A stretch of 64,000 nucleotides of DNA from Dacryopinax spathularia (GCA_037974965.1 JBBPFI010000003.1:1612001-1676000), one strand, 5' to 3'. Shown: positions 1 to 13,500, counted from the stretch's first letter. Numbers and translations are program-made. The notes: generated by a model not told the origin, from the sequence alone.

Positions 1-1655
1 TAGTAGGGTGTTAGTTTGTATCGAGTTCCGCATTTGGATGTCTTACATCCACGACCATAATTGCGCAGATCGGAGCAAGGAAGATGGTGTAACCGCCCAT
101 GAAGTTAAGGAAACCGGTAGCACTGTAGAAACGATGAGATCATATCAGCCGATGAGAGAAAGCGAAGAAGCTCACTTGGCTAGGATTTCCCAGGGAATGA
201 TCACCCATCCGCCGATGATAGCACACATTATTTGTCCGCGTCTGATGTTGAACCACTACGCCGCGCAAGAGGTGAGAATATATCTCAGTATTCATATCTA
301 TCAGGATACTTACAGTTGGGAACAGTGCAGTGAAGTCATTCGCAGCAGAGATCGAGTTCGCGCCAATATTGGTACCCAACGTCGCAACCGCAAACGCGAA
401 AGCAGCAAAGAAGGTGGCAGCGCGGTTGTCCCAGTTGTTCATGAGGCGCAAGGGATCCCAGTAGTAGTCGCCATACAGGATATAGCCGGCTGAGGTAACG
501 ACAATCCCTTGCTGAAGGGAAATCAGCACAGACATAGGAGTCAGGGTAAAGCAGAACGTACGAAGGCGATTACCGTGAATGAGATCGGGATGACGATGAG
601 CTGGACATATTGGCTGAACAATGCCTTAGAATGAGCGATTGCGCCTGACGGGGGAGACTTACTCTCTGGGGCCACGAGCCATTCTCGTGAAATCGGGTAT
701 GTTAACAGCTGCTTCATCGTTAGCATCCGTGGAAGGTACAAATCTACCCAGCTCACAGAGAGTTGCCCACGTCCCCAGTACGCTCTCCAGCCCCGCTAAC
801 CAAGCCCATGCAAGTTTAGAGCCAGAGATAGTAGCCGGCTGCGTAAAGATAGGACCGGCACCTCCAGTCCGCACCAAAGCCCAGATCATCATCGAGAATC
901 CGCAGATGATGACCAGAATGGACTTGAGGGTGAACAGCCAGCGGATCTTGTATGTTGGGACTAGGAGCCAGGGGAACTGCAGAGCCCAGTAGATGAAGTA
1001 AGCGAGCAGGTTAGCCGAAGTGATGTTGGCCGATGGTGGGAGGTGATTCGGGAAGTTCTCGAAGCTCCTGCCAGTACTGGTGTGAGCGACAGAAACATAG
1101 GACGGACGGTGTCACTCACGGCCAGATAGCTCTGATCATCTGATAGACGCATTCTCCGCCGGTGGCAGTCTGGATCCCCTGCCAGAAGCAGGCAAGAATG
1201 CAGCGGCCGATAATCGAGAAGTACGCCAAATAAAAGCCGAAAGACGATCGATTCAACACTGGAAAAGGTATATGGTGCCTGGCTCCGATTGTCCCAGTCG
1301 CCGTGATGGCCCACGAGATGATGAGACTGCCAATGAAGATGCAGATCAGAGCCTGGTACCACGACATGCCCTGTGTGAGCAGAGCAGAGGCCAGATCCCA
1401 GCTTGCGACGTTGAAAGCATCCGATATCCAGTAGGTCTGGTATGCATTAGCCAAGAATGCCGTAGTCGCCACGCAATAGGTGCTTACCGTGAAGTTTATC
1501 GTTGTCCAGGTCCGCTTTTCGGGTGGCGTAGGATCCATATCGCGGTTGCTTAGCTTGCTATCCGGAGCAAACTTCGAAGACTCCGGTGTGAGCCTCCATT
1601 CTCGGTGTCGCAAAGCACCAATCTTTTCGTTCAGCCAAGACATGGTGGTGTTCAA
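1..1655 (-). CDS. NCS1-family nucleobase/allantoin-type permease (partial, 3' end outside window)
   Basis: This is a multi-pass plasma-membrane symporter of the NCS1 family, FUR/DAL branch, which takes up uracil, allantoin or related compounds. The start at 1655 (MNTTMSWLNEKIGALRHREW) fits the family. Exons join at introns 1068-1119, 614-662, about 489-535 and about 265-316, with a further small intron near 130-175. The joined protein reads family motifs in order: NRDMDPTPPEKRTW near the N-terminus, GTIGARHHIPFPVLNRSSFG, IWPSFENFPNHLPPSANITS, IRWLFTLKS, NIPDFTRMARGPRDQY, DYYWDPLRL and NIRRGQIMCAIIGGW. The last visible exon ends in AIMVVD at about position 47, with a donor running off the left edge, so the final membrane segments and C-terminus are missing. 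The visible part shows no disruption. Substrate choice among uracil, allantoin, uridine and thiamine-like compounds cannot be read from this; the FUR/DAL branch is the best fit. It is transcribed divergently from the carboxypeptidase at 2209. Confidence 0.88.
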
Positions 1656-2208
1656 GCAGAGAGCAGAGACCTCGTCCCCTACGAGCAGCTATATCTACCG
1701 TCCAGCAAGCAGGATACATGTTCATCACGCGAGTATGTGATATTCGCTATGACCCCAAAGATAACAGCTTGGAGTTGGAGTGATCCATGTGCCTCGAAGC
1801 CTACGGTTCTCATCCAGATCCTTCTGTTCCGGCAATTGTACGCGATGCGACAGCACATACCGCTCACTGTGTGGTCCCAGATAAGGTTTGGATAGTTCCC
1901 TAAAGCAGCACAGGAAGTGATCATCGTCACGCCAGCCGCCGCAGGATTCGTTCAAGGATGTATCGGAGGGTGCCTTAAGGTGATACGAGCGAAAAACATG
2001 AACCGCTGGGACACTCCCAAAATGCCTTCTCGTCGGAGAATTAGTGCTCGGCTCCGAGCTCTCCGCCAAGAGCACGCACGCGATACGCCAGCTTCGCCGG
2101 TAAGAACCCGTCCTGCTCTTACGCGTCCACCATGGCGTCGCAGTCGGGCAGGCAATCCGGTGCAGCTCCCCCACTCGGGGAGGAAGGACTCTGGCAACGA
2201 CGACCACG
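1656..2208. other. Divergent intergenic region
   Basis: About 550 bp separates the divergently transcribed permease and carboxypeptidase and must hold both promoters. I see no convincing gene or RNA in it. Open frames here are short and lack family similarity. Confidence 0.5.
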
Positions 2209-3902
2209 ATGAAGTACATCTCGAAGCTGGTGACGAGCCTGTTGACCGTCAGCCTTGTGGTCGCGCGCCAAACACCCTTGCAAGCTGTTCACGCTCCTGT
2301 CGATTTCCCTGCACCCGAGCAATCTCTGGGAGACGTTGCGTCGGAGGACTATACCGTCCTCTCTCATGCCGCATTCCCTGGCTATGCGGTGCGTGTCAAG
2401 CGCACGGAGGGTTGGTGCGATCCAGGAGTGAAAGTGTATACTGGATATCTGGATGTTGACCAGGGTGCGAAGCACATGTGGTTCTACGTGCGTGATTTCC
2501 ATATACCTGTCAAGTCGTGTACTTACGTGCGATTCCAGTTTTTCGAGAGCCGTCGCAACCCAGATAAGGATGACCTGGTGATGTGGGTGACCGGTGGCCC
2601 CGGTTGTTCGAGCAGCATGGACATGCTCATGCAGCTCGGACCCTGCAAAATCAACCCTCACGGCAATGGAACCGACTACAACCCGTACGGGTGGAACACC
2701 GACGTCAACATCTTCTTTCTCGACTCACCCGTCAATGTCGGCTTCTCCTACGCTGAATTCGGCGAGGAGGTGCTCACCACCGAGGATGCCTCCAAGAATG
2801 CAGCGGCTTTCGCATTCATCTTCACCGAGGCGTTCCCCCAGTTCAAGGGACGGCCATTCCACCTTGCCGGTAGCTCCTATGGCGGACGATATGTACCGGT
2901 CTTTGCGAGTGAGATCTACGATATGAACAAGGCTGCCGAGTCGAAGGGATACACGCCTATCAACCTCAAGAGTATCCTCATTGGTGACGGAATCACCGAT
3001 GCCAAGGAGTACGTCCCTTTCCATTCCGTTTCCAGACCTGTGCTGATACCGCATAGGACGATGCTTGCTTATTATGACATGGCATGCACGAACGCGTCCG
3101 TTACACCAGTCCTCGATATCAGCACTTGCGTACGCATGCGGCGCGCTCTCCCGCGCTGCCGCGAAATGTTGACGGCATCATGCGAGCTGGACTTCGACGA
3201 ACTGGCTTGTACGGCCGCCAACCTGTTCTGTGAACAAGAGCTGAGCGCGCCATACCGGTCCCCTTCGCGCAACCCGTATGACTTGTCAGATGTATGCGTT
3301 GTCTCTGGTCAACCCACTCACCTGAGCTGACCTCGTTGAAGAACTGCAGCGGTGGCATCGAAACGCTCTGCTATCCCATCTTCGAGAAGATCGCCAAGTA
3401 CCTCAATACACCTGAGACGCGCAAGCTCCTAGGCGTCGACCCCGCTGTCGGCGAGTTTGTCGGTTGCAATCATACCATCCTGAACGGCTGTACGTAACCC
3501 TGCTTCCGTCTACGCTGGGATCGTGTGCTCATACCTTCGATAGTCAACGCCCGCTTCGACAGGTACCGGTCAACCCAGTTCTACGTCTCCTCCCTGCTGG
3601 AGCGTGGCGTCGACGCACTCATCTACGTCGGCACGTACGACTGGATTTGCAACTGGGTCGGTAACATGCGATGGCTCGAAGCGCTCGAGTGGCACGGTCA
3701 GAAGGCCTACAATGAGGGCGAACTTTCCACCTGGGAAGCGGAAGGCGAACGTGCCGGAGAGTGGAAGGCCGCTCAGGCTGAGGGTCAGACTGGAAAGCTC
3801 TTGTTTGCCACTATTGAGGGTGCGGGACATATGGTGGCATATAACAAGCCGAAGGCGGCTTTGGCCATGGTGAAAAGATGGATTGGCGAACGGGGAGTGT
3901 AA
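2209..3902 (+). CDS. Secreted or vacuolar serine carboxypeptidase, family S10
   Basis: This enzyme removes C-terminal residues from peptides in the secretory, vacuolar or extracellular compartment. Five exons join at introns 2488-2538, 3009-3056, 3292-3341 and 3490-3543 and give 496 codons. A hydrophobic leader follows the start (MKYISKLVTSLLTVSLVV). S10 landmarks are in order: FFESRRNPDKDD, then WVTGGPGCSSS (oxyanion region), catalytic Ser in GSSYGG near residue 204, catalytic Asp in GTYDWICNWVGN near 409, and catalytic His in EGAGHMV near 471. Paired cysteines (ENLC-like segments, LCYP) fit the family disulfides. Three of the introns are multiples of three; the first two contain no in-frame stop, so an unspliced reading looks like one long frame. 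Length is normal for carboxypeptidase Y-like fungal enzymes and nothing appears broken. The exact substrate and whether it is vacuolar or secreted are not determined. Confidence 0.93.
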
Positions 3903-4115
3903 TCGCTAGGTTTCCTACTCCTGATCAAGTCTGCCTGTTCGTTATACAAAAACACCGCGAGGATCATTTGCCACTTTATCTTAATCTGCGCCTGCTGACC
4001 GATCAAAGGGCTTTGACAGCTAAGAAGTTCTTGCTCCGTTGTCTAATTAAATGATATTCCGTGTCCTTGAGCTTCCGTTCCTATTGTTACATGTTTCCCA
4101 TTATGTTTGTTAAGA

Positions 4116-6082
4116 TCATTCCTGCTGCATCCTCTGGAACTCCGTCGATCCTTGCCGGATCGCTCTGATCTCGGCTCCCAGTGCCAATCTCCGTCTGCTT
4201 TCAAGCCACGTCATCGCCTCTGAAATCAAGAGTCAGTCATCACCTGTCAGAGTCGTGCGCAGTAACTCACCTTCATATGTTCTCGGAACGACGCCTTTGT
4301 TGCCGACTCCGTTCGCGTCCCAAGTGAACCAGAACTCGTTCGTCGTCTTCTCCTCTCCCGTCGTTACGTCCAGCACGTTGGCCCTGACGCCAATATGCTG
4401 CGAACACCGTTATCAGTCGGCGCCAGCCGGGAACTCGGAATACGCACAACAACGCTGCTATCGGAGTATCCGACTCCGGACTTCAGTTTGAGCATAGCTC
4501 CCACCGGTACAGGGAGCTTGAAGGAGATGTTGTCGAGACAGAGAAAAGGCAGCGTTCGCTTCTGCGTATGCTGGGACGCAGTAGCGAAAGCAAGCTCATA
4601 AGCCAGACGCATCAGATATCCACCGAAGACTTTTCCGTGGACACTGTCATGTGCTCAGCAAATCCTCATCAAGAGGTTGCAGACAAGCGGACTCACTTTC
4701 GATCTTGTGGGAACATGACCTGACAACTCTCCAGCACGGTGTCCTCCATCCATACCCACTCGAGATCATTCCCGAATTCGTCTTTGCCGCCAGCGGGGAG
4801 ATAGCTCCGCTGTCCGCGAGCCGGAATTAGGGTGGAGCTCAGGAATTCCTCCCCGCCTTGCGGATGACGAGACAGGAACATGTTGTGCACTGCCTGCGCT
4901 TCCTCCTGCGATGGCGGTACCCGGGATAATGATGACGCCTGTGTGGCTTTGCGGAATTCGGCGTGTGCTATAAACCGGTCAGAGACGGAAATTGGACCAT
5001 CAACCCGGCAAACGTACATTTCCCGAGAGCATACAACGCTTCTTCCTCGGGCGTGCCAATGATCAAAGGATTGACTTCTCGCGCCTTGTGGGTCGTGGCG
5101 TCTCGGCAGACCATCGTGAAACGACCTGAGTCTAGTTTTAGCAGGGCGCTTGAGTTGCTTAGATCACACCAGGCGCACCAAGCATAATTGGAACCTCCGT
5201 CTCATGGCTCGTCCGAGGTAGCCCGACCATCTGTAACGTCACCTCCATACTACTCCTGCCGGTGTAGATAACGTTCCCACTCAGTCGCAGATCGTGGATG
5301 TCTCCCTGCTTGATGTAGTGTAGCAGGTCCATACGCTCGACCGCAGCTGTGACCAGATAGAAGTCGATCGACGAAAGTGACGAAGGTGAATCGACAGTTG
5401 GACCAAGCATATGTTTATATGCGGCGCTGCCCGCGAGCGAATCGAGATGCTCCATAAGCTTTCCGTTTCGGATACCACCGGCGACGTTGGTGCTGAGCTT
5501 GCAATCAGTGGAAATCTTCGACTACACCAGAGAAATGCGTACTATTGTTCCATCATACTTGGCTGACTCAATATCGGCAGAATAAGCTCCACATAGCTGT
5601 CGTGCATCCGTCTTGGAGGCAGTTGTGGTTTTGGCTTGGGTGGCTCTGGTGCCTTCGTGCCCTCATCCGTACCCGTTCGCGGCGGTCTTCTCGGTAGCAA
5701 TGTCTCCAGCCATGGTCGTGGTGACCGCATAGGAAGGGCCCTATCATGAGGAAGTTGAGTATATGTGCATGGGGTACTCGAGACGAAGACATACGTGCGA
5801 TGAGCAGGGTCCGAACGGTTGCCTGTGTGGGCCGATCAGTCCCATGCGATTGCCGATGTCACGCGATCACTCACGAACAGTTGTCAAAAGTTGCACCATT
5901 GATAGAACCTGGGACGCTTCCCGTTGTGTTTGGGCCTTTTCGGCTTGAGCATCATGGGCTGTCGGTGCTGCGCTAGGTCTCGCCTCTTCAAGGCGTTTTG
6001 CGGATAACGCGATTGTCCGTCTTTGTGCGAGACGGACCAAGATGGGCGGGACCTTACGGCATCGTAAGGAAGCCTTGAGCAT
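4116..6082 (-). CDS. Mitochondrial acyl-CoA thioesterase, ACOT9-like (double hotdog)
   Basis: The predicted protein hydrolyses acyl-CoA to free acid and CoA, most likely in mitochondria. The start at 6082 is preferred because the first exon (MLKASLRCRKVPPILVRLAQ) is basic and amphipathic, like a matrix presequence. An internal Met near 5730 would lose it. Splicing joins this exon to RMHDSYVELILPILSQPSMM, and intron 5493-5542 gives MEQYTNVAGGIRNGKLMEHL. Next come LAGSAAYKHMLGP and GNVIYTGRSSMEV (first hotdog domain), FTMVCRDATTHKAREVNPL, KVFGGYLMRLAYELAFATA and FLCLDNISFKLPVPVG (second hotdog domain), and a tail ending at a TGA at 4116-4118. The order and spacing match ACOT9 and fungal relatives. 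Some internal splice borders between 4600 and 5200 were not pinned down. Chain-length preference is unknown. Confidence 0.85.
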
Positions 6083-7170
6083 CCTGCAGCTCAGAGAACG
6101 CTCAAGGTTGCAGCGTTGTCAAGCGATGGACGTTTGATAGCAAGAAGTAAAGGCGGGGAGGCCTGTCTGAATGATTTCCCGAAAAGGCAAGCCGTTACGC
6201 AATTCACGTGCCAAGCTTGTTTCTGGGACCCTGATGCGGCCTAGATAGCGCCCGAAGTGCAAGAGCCCCTTTTGCCGTTAAAGTTGACCGCTTAGGACCA
6301 TGGCTGAGCTTTGCGCGTGCGCTTCCTATAGACAATGGCTTTGATGGTGCTCTTCTGCTATAAACACTCGATGATACCTGGGTCAACCCTCGGCGGCATG
6401 CGTCCGCCCCCTTGGTTTCGGCGTCTTGAACGCTGGCCCGGTGAATTGGACCGCAGTTGGCAATGTGCCCGCCTCGCGGGCAGAATCGGACGGAAGCGCT
6501 GATGAGTTTTCCACAAGACAGGCGTGAATTGATACGACTTGAGGTGGAGGCCGCCGGGTTTGCAATCGGGCTTGCGGACCTTGTAGAAGGCAAGTTGTGC
6601 GCATAGCACATGCGGCGAATTCGGAGTATTGGTTGTGAACATCAGCTTCTGCAAATCCGTAAGATATCCCGACGGCCCCCGAGCTAAGCCTGTGCTGACG
6701 TATCTCCAGGCCTCCAAAGACCTGCGCGCTTATTCTCGTGGGCCCGCGCCGGATTTATCGGATATCACCATCAAGATGCGCCTTGCTGTCACTGCCCCGC
6801 TCCTTCTCATCGCTCGCCTACGCACCATACACATCTTTCTGCGACCTTTCCTCGCATATCTGCAGATGGCGGCCCTGCCCTCCCATCAGCCGAGACATTC
6901 TTCGCAGTCGATGCCTTGGATAAAGATCAGACGCCCATCACTTTTCACCAAGCAAGTTGTCATTCCAGCAGCATTTCCCGAGATTCCTGCTCCCAATTTG
7001 GCAATTACTCTGGTGTGGAGCTCTGCCAGCGAGACAGTCGAAGTTATTGTCAAGCATTCGCTGATACGTCGAGGCCACCAGAATTGTCGTTGCCTGCTAG
7101 GCCTGTCAAACATGCCTTTGGATAAAACCCCACTGTTGTTGCAGCGCCGTTCGGGTCTTGTACTGCCGCC
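6083..7170. other. Intergenic stretch with no supported gene
   Basis: About 1.1 kb lies between the thioesterase start and the first WW-like/membrane gene. It holds overlapping open frames (the longest runs from 6629 to 7297 on plus), but none shows a domain or consistent composition. A frame near 6860-7125 has four cysteines and could be a small secreted protein remnant. I do not call it. Confidence 0.4.
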
Positions 7171-9842
7171 ATGTCGTCTTCTCCAGAGGAAACCACAGAC
7201 TCCCATGCATCTTCCGCACCATCGGATATGTTCAACGACAGAGCTCAGCCGGGACCGTCTGTGGAACCCCAGGCTCTGCACACTACAATTCCGATGAGCG
7301 AAATGCAAGCGACGACGGCTGAGACCAGCCCGGCGAGCCCTTCCGCGTCGTCGACAAGTGATCCCCGGAGTACCTTGGTATCCGCACCATCTACCGATGC
7401 GCCGTCCATCTACCTCGCTCCTCAGCAGTTCCACCCCGAAGAAGCTCACGAGAGGCGGGCTTCTCGCCTATCCTTGCATCCTTCTTCCCTGGCGCAGACC
7501 ATACTATTGAACGGACCAGTGGTGCAGTCTCCCGTGGAAACCGCTGCTTCAAATCCTTTTCACCAACCAGCGACTACTCAACCCCCTCCCAATAATCCGT
7601 CCAGTGGCTTGGTCGGGGATGATCTTGACTTAGAGTACGCGATCTTCAAAACTATCTCTACAAAGAGTCCTGGAACTATACAGGGTACAGAGACTGCTTG
7701 AATTGGCCATCCACGACGGTCTCTATTGCATGCTTCCGAGCTACGTCGAGAAAGCGATGTACGAGAAGCCCGCAGGGTGCCACCTCTCTCTTCCTCGAAA
7801 ACGATCAGGGGTCTGACATGTTGCTAAAGGGCTCACGAGGTACGCAAGCGCGATGCTAACGGACGGCCCGTGCCGCCCCGCATGCGGTCCGGTGCCTTCA
7901 ACTCGGCCGATGAAATTGAGTAAGTGGCTTCGCACCTCAAGCATGCATGGCTGAGCTCATATCCGCCAGTGAGCACCTTGGATTCCTGCCAAAACGTGAT
8001 CCGACCTTAGGGGGTTGGCGACAACACAGACATCCAAACAACAGCATATACTTCGTCAACCACGCTTTCTCAGGGAAGGATGACGCATTTTCAGTGGTCA
8101 CAGACGATTTCCTTCGTAAGGGAAACGTCGTTGAAAAAGTGAACTCTTGGGTGCAGCGTCTACATGCAATAATCGAGAAGCAGCGGGCGAGCCGGACTTC
8201 CAAAGTGCGTTGGCCAGAGAAGTACGAGTTGTACGTGCATGTGGAAATAGACGACAACGGAAGTACTACTTGCGGCTACTACCTGATCGATCAGCAAGGG
8301 CATCAAGTCTTTTGGATGCACTCATTTCCCGAATACCAATACATATTCCCGGACATGCCAGAAGGCGCAACCGGCCAGGTTGTCGGTAAGTCCATCATCA
8401 GCGCAATCCTGGATAGTGACAATGAGGCATCGATCCAGAGAACCACCTTACTCACGAGTTCTGGTGTCACAAACAGGCCTTCCCCTACGGGCCTAGTGTC
8501 GAAGGTGCAGAGCAGGCATTGAGGAACGCCTTAATAATGTGCGCTGCAGGTAACGATGTCGCGCGCTCCGCCTGCAACGGTCTAACAATAACAAAGGAAT
8601 GGAGACGTCGCCTGCATTCTCCATGTCTCCTCTACTGGAGGGTCAGCCCATGCGACTGCTCAGCCTCCTGGATCGTTGCACCGGTCAGTGCACGTCTCAC
8701 CATTATTTCGTTCCAGTCTGATGGGGATGTCGCAATGCTACATAGATTCGGACCACAAGAACTGGCTTGTTGCCCGTTTGAATGCCGTGCATTGTGAGCC
8801 TGAATCTTATACTGACAGCGATAGCCGCGGCTCAGTCGCGGCCACCCAGTTTTGACCGCTTCTCTCAACGGAGCGGGGGATTACGGTGCTCTCATGGACC
8901 GTCGGCAGCCGCCGATGAATGACAACATTGCCAAAGGAAGACGGTCATTAGGGAAACTCATCCCCTACGGTATCTTACACGTGCTTGCATTGACAGGCGA
9001 CGTGCCCTATATGAAGAAGATACGGGAGGTAACAGTGGGCAACTACATCTCGCCTCAGCCCTGGCAGGACTTCATGAAGCGACTGGTGGACTCCAATCGG
9101 CAATCGAATATCATTGTACGCGATCATTTACTTGCAACATTGAATCCGCCCCTGACTGACTGCCAGTCCGCAATCTTGTTCACGTATGCATTCTAGAAGA
9201 GGTATCGAGCCCTCCCGCTAACCTTGTGTAGTGCCAATATCGGCTTCTTGGCTATTCAAGACCTCGAAGAACTCCAGAGCATCCTGAGCATCATATCAGC
9301 CCTGCTGTCACTTGCCAGTCTTCTTGTCGGGTTGGTCCAAGGACGTCAACACGCTGGCCTTCTGAAGACAATGCCTGGTTCGGGCGTGAGCATTCGATTG
9401 GCACGGACGTTATCGTACGGTCTGACATACAACACAGTCAACCTACTTTTACCGTGCGAAAACGAGCTGGCTCGGCTACCGTGGTTTAGCTTTGACCTTC
9501 GCCCTCCCGAACGCCATGTTGTCGTGGGCTGTGATCACCCTCGTGTCTGCCCTGCTCTTGTATGCTTTCCAAAGGGTGGCGACCACTTGGCTATCTTGCT
9601 TCCTCATCGTCGGGATCGTCTCCCTCGTTTTGCTCATCATGGCGGCGTCTGTTCGACTGACCACCGGACTCACAACAGATCTTGTCCCGGTGCATCACTG
9701 GAAAAGCCGGTGTATGGCTGCGGTTTGGATGGAGCTTTGTATTACTGCTTCGGCCAGCTTCTATGCCTGCATGGAGCAGCGTGTGAGGCGCATCCTGGGA
9801 TTGGAGGAAACGCTGCCTTTGCCTGCTACAGCCGCAACCTGA
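7171..9842 (+). CDS. WW-like/multi-membrane family protein, paralogue A
   Basis: This is the first and most divergent of three paralogues in the window and its function is unknown. It starts ATG TCG TCT TCT like paralogue B. A Ser/Thr/Pro-rich N-terminal exon ends after LDLE at 7634 in phase 2, the same place and phase as in B (11020) and C (34212). A short helical exon follows (ending YEKPAG), then RPVPPRMRSGAFNSADEIE. The WW-like core has SVVTDDFLRKG, YELYVHVEID and GYYLIDQQGHQVFWMHSFP. Later exons read HEFWCHKQAFPYG, LLSLLDRCTG, LGKLIPYGILHVLALTGD and EVTVGNYISPQPWQDFM. Hydrophobic membrane segments include NIGFLAIQDLEELQ followed by SIISALLSLASLLVGLVQG, and LALTFALPNAMLSWAVITLV. Similar proteins with a YYFVDH...FWL core and C-terminal membrane helices are common, unnamed proteins in Agaricomycetes; this statement rests on recall. 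Internal exon borders are approximate and no break is evident. Confidence 0.72.
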
Positions 9843-10517
9843 TGGGGCTCATCCGTTGATTGGCAGGCCAAGCAGCGTAATGATTTGGAATGTGACACTA
9901 ACTGAAATTTTTTGCCGATGAGTCTGATGTTGTGTCATCTGGACAACACTATCGTCCCAGCGGGAAATGCAGTATCGTCTGAGGATGTTGACGCGGTGTT
10001 TCGCCCCAATGAGTTCTCAGCACGATCAAAATATAGATTTCACGTAGCACGGGTCCGTGGAGTAAGAGATGCAGTCTCTAGGCCGGATTGCGAGGCCGGG
10101 AATGACCGGAGTAATCGTAGTCTGGCAAGAAACCATTAAGACCATACTTATTATTCTTATAACCCAGAGACGCGCAAATCCCGTGTCTCGGGTTTTGACG
10201 TACCCCACCTTAGACCATAGTGCTCCGCATGCGACTCTATGGGCGGTGCTTATCGATGAACAATCATAAATCCGCTCCCGTGCGCATGATTTCTCGGTCA
10301 TCTGCCTCGCGGCCTGCACCCGCTCGTGCTGTGCGAACGGGAATCCGAGCGACAGCTAGCTGGCGAAATCTTACCATAATCAAATAGAGTTCGCGCCATG
10401 AATACTTCTTCGACGGTAGTTGCGCATATACTCTGCTGCCTCTTGCTTGTATCCTCCTCTCCTTTGCTCTAAGGCTCGTTGTACATCTTGGATCTTGTCT
10501 CAGCGCCGTCTCCTACG
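9843..10517. other. Intergenic region between tandem paralogues A and B
   Basis: About 675 bp separates the two tandem genes and presumably holds the end of A and the promoter of B. No gene, RNA or notable repeat was recognised. Confidence 0.4.
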
Positions 10518-13500
10518 ATGTCGTCTTCTCGCTCACCTCCGCCGTTATTACTGCCAGCGAATGGCCAGCCAACACAATCCTCGGGATCTTCACTTCTGGA
10601 TGACGAACCGCCGGCGTCAAACCAGCAACTGGAGTGTCCGACATCTGCAATAGGCAGCGGTATGGGAGCACCCGTACCTTGCGCGGCTCTACCGTCTGCC
10701 AATGCGCTAGATCCTGTCTACGGAAAGCTCTCCCTGGATTCAAAATGTCGGTCAGAAACTGGCTCGTCTGACGGAACGAAGGTGGATGGCTCGGTCTATC
10801 CTCTCCCAATGCCGGCGAATCACAGGCGACCTCGCACGCCAAATCTCCAAATCGACCAGGGCAAAGCTGCCGATCCATTGATTTGCAGGGCCGATAGTCG
10901 ACCAACCTCCATCCTGGGCCTGCCAGTAACTGCCTCTCCAGTGGATCTTCGTGGTGGAAATGCCGAAGATCGTCACTCGATTGTGGGGGAAGAGTCTGGT
11001 TTTGTAGGATTGGACCCCGAGTATGCGAAAGCCTGGTGAGGATTTGATGATGTCGCTGATGAAGGCTTGTAGAGCAGATCGGCTGTTGCAAGCCGTGCCT
11101 CAGCTCTACCCAGAACAGCCTACGGGTATGCAATATAGGCTGTACAATAAACCAGCAGGGTGTGGTGCTTCTCCTCCTCTGTCTGGACATATGCTGATTA
11201 CAATTCGCCTAGGATACCCTGGTCGGTGCAAGGAGAAGATGACGGTCCCAGAGATGATGAACAGACCGCTCATGCTCGTCCTGCTCCTCATCGTGCTATG
11301 TCAGGTCCTTACAGGGGCGAGGATGATATTGAGTGGGTCTTCTCTGGTTCACAGACAAGATTGATCCTATCCTAATCATGTCACTACTCACTAGTCGCGA
11401 TCTTGGTTGTCTTGAACCGGCCAAGCTATCAGGCATGGACTGGACAGAGAAGGAAACACCAGATGGATATCCCTATTTCCGTCACAAGTACCTACCCATT
11501 GTGACAGACGACTACCTTCGCACGAACAATGGGACTCTTGAACGGGTGGACAATTGGGCGAAGACCATTCACGATATTATCTGGACGCAAATGAGGAGCC
11601 CTAACTCCGACTATCGTTGGCCCGAAGACTGGGAATTGTACCTCCGGGTTGAAACGTACACCCAACAAGACAATCCTGAGGACGCGCCCAAAGAAGAAGA
11701 GATCTGCTATTATTACCTGGTCAACATGGACAAACGGGAGGTGTTTTGGTTGCATTCGTTTCCCAATTTCTCCGCCGTGATATCTGAAATCCAGCCTCAT
11801 GCGTCTTCCAAACTTATCCGTATGTTTCCTTCCAAACTCCGGTGGAGCGAGTAGCGACGGTCCTGATATTATACTACCAGGTCTACACCTTCAGCGTCAA
11901 TTCTGGGCCCATGTGGAGATCTTTTCCGAGGAGAAGGCTATCCCGGGAGCCGAGAAAGAGCTGCGGGACATGCTGCTCTGGGCAGCCTTTGGTGAGTGTG
12001 GTCGTTCTGCAGAGGACTGTTACTGAAGGTATGTAGACCGCATCACCTCTCCCACGGGATCGACGAGTCCGTTTGAGAAAGGGCAAGCCGAGGAACTTCT
12101 CGGGATACTTGATCAGTTCAAAGGTAGACTGTCGTGGGCTCAAAACGGGATTGAAGTCTGACGCTTCTCGGAGGCACGCACGAGGATTCCAAAGTGAAGA
12201 ACGTTGCTATTGCTAGGCTCATGGGCACTTGCTGTACGTTACATTTTTGTTCCATGTTGAGGGTCCTGCTGATAAGAGGTAGATTGCTCTCGCATCTTCA
12301 ACCGATTCGGCGAACATGGGGCTCGCATAGACCGTAACCAGCGGCAAATGAAAGACGAGAAGGAGGGCCTGTCTCCCGCCAAGTTTGCACTGTATATGTG
12401 GCTCCACATACTTGTCTTTGGCGGCGATCGCTGGTACTATGACAAGATCAAGAATCTCACCGTGGACGACTACGTGCCCCCGCAAGGGTGGAAAGACCTG
12501 GTCAAAATGTTGGTTGAGACGAACAACGAGTCAACGCTCATCGTCGCAGCTTTGCTGTTTACGTGCGTGGCCATCTCTTGTTTCTAGTACATGGTTGCTA
12601 AAGCGGCCACAGGGGCAATATCGGATTCCTTGGTATTAACACTGCTGTCAGCGGAGATCAAGTCATCATCAGTATCGTCGCTACGTTGCTCTCCCTTGGA
12701 AGCCTCTTCGTCGGCCTGCAACAAGTCTTGCATCACTACGATCTGAAGGAGACCACAGCCACAGCCGGGGTGAGCCTTCTCCGCCTCCCACAAACCATAC
12801 TACCGTTGGGCTCACCGTGCTCATCAGGGCCAATACTGCTACGCCGCTTCCCAATCCTGGCTCGGCTACCACACCCTCGCAATATACTACGCCCTCCCCA
12901 ACGCCCTCCTCGTCTGGTCAGCAATAGCGACCGTCGTCGCCCTCCTCGCTTGGTGCTTCCAGACTATAGAGCTCGACTGGGGCTCGCGCTCAGCAACGAT
13001 CGTCATCCTTGCTGGACTTGCCGGGGTCGGGTTAGCAGTACTCAGGTTCTCGCATCGGCTGTTTGGGTTTGCGCGCCCTTCGAGTGGGAGAGACTGCTGG
13101 GCTAAGGTCGTGGTGGAGAAGGTTATGGGATTCCCGTACTGGTTGGCTGGCCGGCTGGGGGCTGTTTGCAAGATTGACAAGCCAGGAGCCGGGAGTGAAA
13201 GCGGTGCGCAAGTGGACAACAAGCAAACTACCGCAGCGGGCACAGCTGGCACAGGCGTACGTGGAACCGGCACGATCGGGACTGGCACGGCTGCGCGCAA
13301 GCGCTGCCCGGCTATGAGAGCACTTGAAAGGCTCTTCGAGAAGGGCAAGCGAACCACTCCATCACCTTGGTCACCTCCACCTGGAAGTGAAGAAAAGGTC
13401 ATGTCGGAGAAACAGCTACTACGATTCTCTGCTATGAACCTTCGCAACGCCAACGCCAATGTGGCCGGGGTCACGGAGAATGATCATCGGCCAGGGGACG

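Noticed and set aside
6776-7125. Possible small secreted cysteine-containing protein upstream of paralogue A
   Set aside because: The hydrophobic leader and the four-cysteine segment are in different frames with no clear splice sites joining them.
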